Shown here piece after piece: positions 62,412 through 64,000 of a DNA stretch of 64,000 nucleotides. Positions within the stretch are counted from its first letter, which is position 1. The number at the start of each line of letters is the position of its first letter. The notes beneath the pieces were generated by a model. The model worked only from the letters and a program-made list of their open reading frames with translations. It ran no database searches and was not told the DNA's origin. Source of the stretch: Candidatus Bathyarchaeota archaeon (GTDB lineage Archaea > Thermoproteota > Bathyarchaeia > Bathyarchaeales > Bathycorpusculaceae); contig JAOZHS010000001.1 in assembly GCA_026014745.1 (NCBI GenBank), positions 248,001 to 312,000 of the forward strand, given 5' to 3'. The position numbers and the translations under genes are program-made.

Positions 62412-63146
62412 CTATTCCTCCAAGAAATCCTTGCTTCGGCTACCTATGCTCGTTTTTGAAACCGGCTGCATAAACCCACTTTGCAATGCTTGCAAATTCA
62501 TCTCATTCGATTTCGCAGATTCTGAGGCCAAACTCGTCAAACTGACCGAGCAACGAATTATGCTTGATATAACTTGCAATGTTCTTGGTAAGAAGACGAC
62601 CCATCTAAGATTATCGACTGCCATCAACTGATAATCGATACTTTCCAAGATGTTCAAGCATTTTCTCAGCGCCTTATATGCACTTATTAAGAATCCAAGC
62701 GTAACATCCTCTTGAATGAGAATCTGTAGTTTTTGCACCGAGAGGAGGTTTGAAGATAAATCATAAATTGGCGAAGGAAATGAATCTTTTATTTGTTCTT
62801 TTACCTCTGTTGACCATGTGTGTAATTCTGAGAAACATCCTATGATGCAGCCAAGTTGCTCCTTGAAGGAACTCAAGACTCTCAGTTCTTCCGCCACATC
62901 AAAAGGTGATCCGTCAACTTTTAGTAGGACTAAGTGTTCCTTAGGGTTTGTTTCCGAGAATTCATCTTTCTTAACAAAGCCGATACTTGTTTGAGCCAAT
63001 CTCGCAGCCAATGAGTCAATTGTGCATGAATAGCTTTCAAGCTCCTGACATATTAAGAGCGCTAACTCAGTTGCCTTTCGGAGCTGTTCATTACGTCTAA
63101 TGGACCATGTAAATCCCGTATTCTGTCTTTTGTCCCTTACCATCAT
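62412..63146 (-). CDS. Unrecognised helical protein
   Basis: 244 residues (ATG 63146 or the next ATG 63143). Mostly helical with alternating hydrophobic positions (ALLICQELESYSCTIDSLAARLAQ, LRKCLNILESIDYQLMAV); no signal peptide or clear motif. Ends 3 bp before the coiled-coil/recombinase-like gene and starts 6 bp after the 99-residue gene, so the three form one operon. Confidence 0.55.
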   Translation of the reverse strand: MMVRDKRQNTGFTWSIRRNEQLRKATELALLICQELESYSCTIDSLAARLAQTSIGFVKKDEFSETNPKEHLVLLKVDGSPFDVAEELRVLSSFKEQLGCIIGCFSELHTWSTEVKEQIKDSFPSPIYDLSSNLLSVQKLQILIQEDVTLGFLISAYKALRKCLNILESIDYQLMAVDNLRWVVFLPRTLQVISSIIRCSVSLTSLASESAKSNEMNLQALQSGFMQPVSKTSIGSRSKDFLEE

Positions 63147-63152
63147 GTTAAG

Positions 63153-63452
63153 TCAACTCCTGAGGGTATGCGAAAATTTCTGAACCGGCTTTTTTTTATC
63201 TTCACCATGGTAACATAATGTGTGAAGAAATACCAATTCTCCCCAAAACAAGAAAATGTTATTATTGAACTTCATTGCAAGCCAAGAAGTCTTCATAGAA
63301 TCTAGCAAGTGTATTAGTTTTGTGAATTCTTTCGGGCTCAGTATTACAATTGGCTTGTATTTGTTTAAATCCGGGGTAGCGTCAATTTTGATTATTCTTT
63401 CACTCTGCATTAGGCCTTCTATTGGGCAGTAAGTATTTCTATCATCCAACAT
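63153..63452 (-). CDS. Unrecognised small protein, first of a three-gene operon
   Basis: 99 residues from ATG 63452. Mixed strands and helices (KYKPIVILSPKEFTKLIHLLDSM, FNNNIFLFWGELVFLHTL). Promoter region with ATACGCYTAT operators directly before it; a CATATAG stretch about 30 bp upstream would give a near-leaderless start. No family recognised. Confidence 0.5.
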   Translation of the reverse strand: MLDDRNTYCPIEGLMQSERIIKIDATPDLNKYKPIVILSPKEFTKLIHLLDSMKTSWLAMKFNNNIFLFWGELVFLHTLCYHGEDKKKPVQKFSHTLRS

Positions 63453-63458
63453 TATGTT

Positions 63459-63526
63459 TATACGCCTATATGACTATACGCCTATATGTTTAATGCTTAT
63501 AAACTTTATGCACATACGCTTATGTG
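63459..63526. promoter_or_regulatory. Three ATACGCYTAT operator repeats between divergent genes
   Basis: TATACGCCTATATG occurs at 63459-63472 and again at 63475-63488, 16 bp apart. A related CACATACGCTTATGTG (63511-63526) has 6-bp inverted arms. GCTTATAAAC (63495-63504) between the second and third is a TATA box for the plus-strand RHH gene at 63537. The RHH protein is the likely binder, and repression of both sides is inferred. Confidence 0.72.
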
Positions 63527-63536
63527 GTTATATGCA

Positions 63537-63704
63537 ATGCCCAAGAAGGACAATACAATCAGAACAACGTTGGTAATCGACGAGAAACTATGGGGCCGCT
63601 TTCTAAAATATACTTTTGAAAAGTACGGAAGTGCAAAAAAAGCTTCTGCAGAGATTGAGTTAGCGATCGCTGAATATTTGGAACGACATGAAAAACGACC
63701 GTAG
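63537..63704 (+). CDS. Ribbon-helix-helix regulator
   Basis: 55 residues from ATG 63537; the frame opens at 63486 but those codons cover the operator and TATA box. Pattern TIRTTLVIDEKLWGRFLKYT then ASAEIELAIAEYLE fits an RHH fold. Probably binds the three operators just upstream and controls itself and the three-gene operon 61347-63452. Confidence 0.7.
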   Translation: MPKKDNTIRTTLVIDEKLWGRFLKYTFEKYGSAKKASAEIELAIAEYLERHEKRP

Positions 63705-63707
63705 GGC

Positions 63708-63740
63708 GATATCTAATTGATATCAATTCTTTTTCTTTCA
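63708..63740 (+). terminator. Terminator of the RHH gene
   Basis: GATATC-TAATT-GATATC hairpin followed by AATTCTTTTTCTTTC, 4 bp after the RHH stop. Confidence 0.55.
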
Positions 63741-63745
63741 CCCCA

Positions 63746-63777
63746 AACAAAAAAATTTGCTATCTATTTGATAGCAT
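63746..63777 (-). terminator. Terminator of the partial zinc-ribbon gene
   Basis: On the minus strand GCTATC-AAATA-GATAGC overlaps the stop codon and is followed by AAATTTTTTTG. It faces the terminator of the plus-strand gene. Confidence 0.6.
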
Positions 63778-64000
63778 CTAAGAGTTTAGGAATTTCATTA
63801 AATATCTTTTTGAGATCGTCAATGTCGATTAAATCGCTATTCAGGATAACACTAGAAATAAGGTCCTGACAGCCAGTACAGATACTTATTTTCCAGGCAC
63901 CGCTAATCTCTTTCAACTCTGTATATTTCCCAAAATATTTCTTCAGCTCTTTTTTCGACCTGTGACAGATCCAACAGCGCAGTTCCTCTTCTTTATCGCT
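63764..64000 (-). CDS. Zinc-finger protein, partial (N-terminus off window)
   Basis: Minus-strand frame open from base 64000 to TAG at 63764, 78 residues visible. Two CxxC pairs, CWIC and CTGC, 34 residues apart, with a hydrophobic helix-rich C-terminus (DLISSVILNSDLIDIDDLKKIFNEI). Looks like a small zinc-binding protein; family not recognised. The start is outside the window. Confidence 0.65.
   Translation of the reverse strand, partial: SDKEEELRCWICHRSKKELKKYFGKYTELKEISGAWKISICTGCQDLISSVILNSDLIDIDDLKKIFNEIPKLLDAIK

Overview
The window reads as archaeal chromosome. It carries a TATA-binding protein, a primase small-subunit-like protein, a CTP-dependent riboflavin kinase, a zinc-ferredoxin-type protein, a PAC2 protein, an initiator tRNA with an A1:U72 pair and no encoded CCA, and TATA boxes about 25-30 bp before many starts. 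Shine-Dalgarno sites are common and GTG/TTG starts frequent. Gene content (KGG stress proteins, inositol-1-phosphate synthase, ADP-forming acyl-CoA synthetase alpha, anaerobic oxygen defence) fits an uncultivated anaerobic Thermoproteota lineage such as Bathyarchaeia. That placement is inference; the sequence alone does not prove it.

Region by region: 1-3.3 kb (minus) holds a disulfide reductase, the lipoyl carrier GcvH, an alpha/beta hydrolase and Ino1. 3.4-6.8 kb has two secreted parallel-beta-helix proteins and tRNA-iMet. 8.9-15.3 kb is one histidine operon, hisGDCBHAFI, without hisE. 15.4-23.5 kb has an AmmeMemoRadiSam-type radical SAM protein, a third beta-helix protein, a CofE-like ligase, an acyl-CoA synthetase alpha subunit, riboflavin kinase, a membrane coiled-coil protein and a ferredoxin. 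24-31 kb is metal and oxygen defence: CopA, a His/Cys-tailed YHS protein, protein disulfide oxidoreductase, flavodiiron protein, rubrerythrin and superoxide dismutase. 31-43.4 kb mixes a tandem Alba-like protein, primase-like protein, lipoamide-dehydrogenase-like protein, a seven-blade propeller surface protein, a glutaredoxin / ferredoxin-thioredoxin-reductase-rubredoxin pair, three very small ORFs in a row, endonuclease III, peroxiredoxin and several regulators.

43.5-45.7 kb is a tandem array of six KGG-repeat stress proteins plus one DUF2795 protein. All have the same GGAGGTGA ribosome binding site 5-6 nt before a non-ATG start. The DUF2795 gene was found by reading the minus strand directly and appears to begin at ACG or to be frameshifted at a run of eight A.

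47.5-64 kb looks like an accessory defence/mobile island, more AT-rich by eye. It has a divergent TBP copy, then a five-gene operon of type I restriction-modification genes (hsdR-hsdM-hsdS) overlapping an SMC-like ATPase and an HNH nuclease that look like the Septu pair PtuA/PtuB. Next come a DUF4268 nuclease-like protein, a three-gene cassette of ParA-type ATPase, small helical protein and PD-(D/E)XK nuclease with zinc-finger tail, and a set of unrecognised genes. One of these joins a coiled coil to what looks like a serine-recombinase fold without its catalytic serine. The right end has a ribbon-helix-helix regulator with three copies of an ATACGCYTAT operator. The ParA-nuclease cassette and the degenerate-recombinase cassette are the best candidates for undescribed systems.
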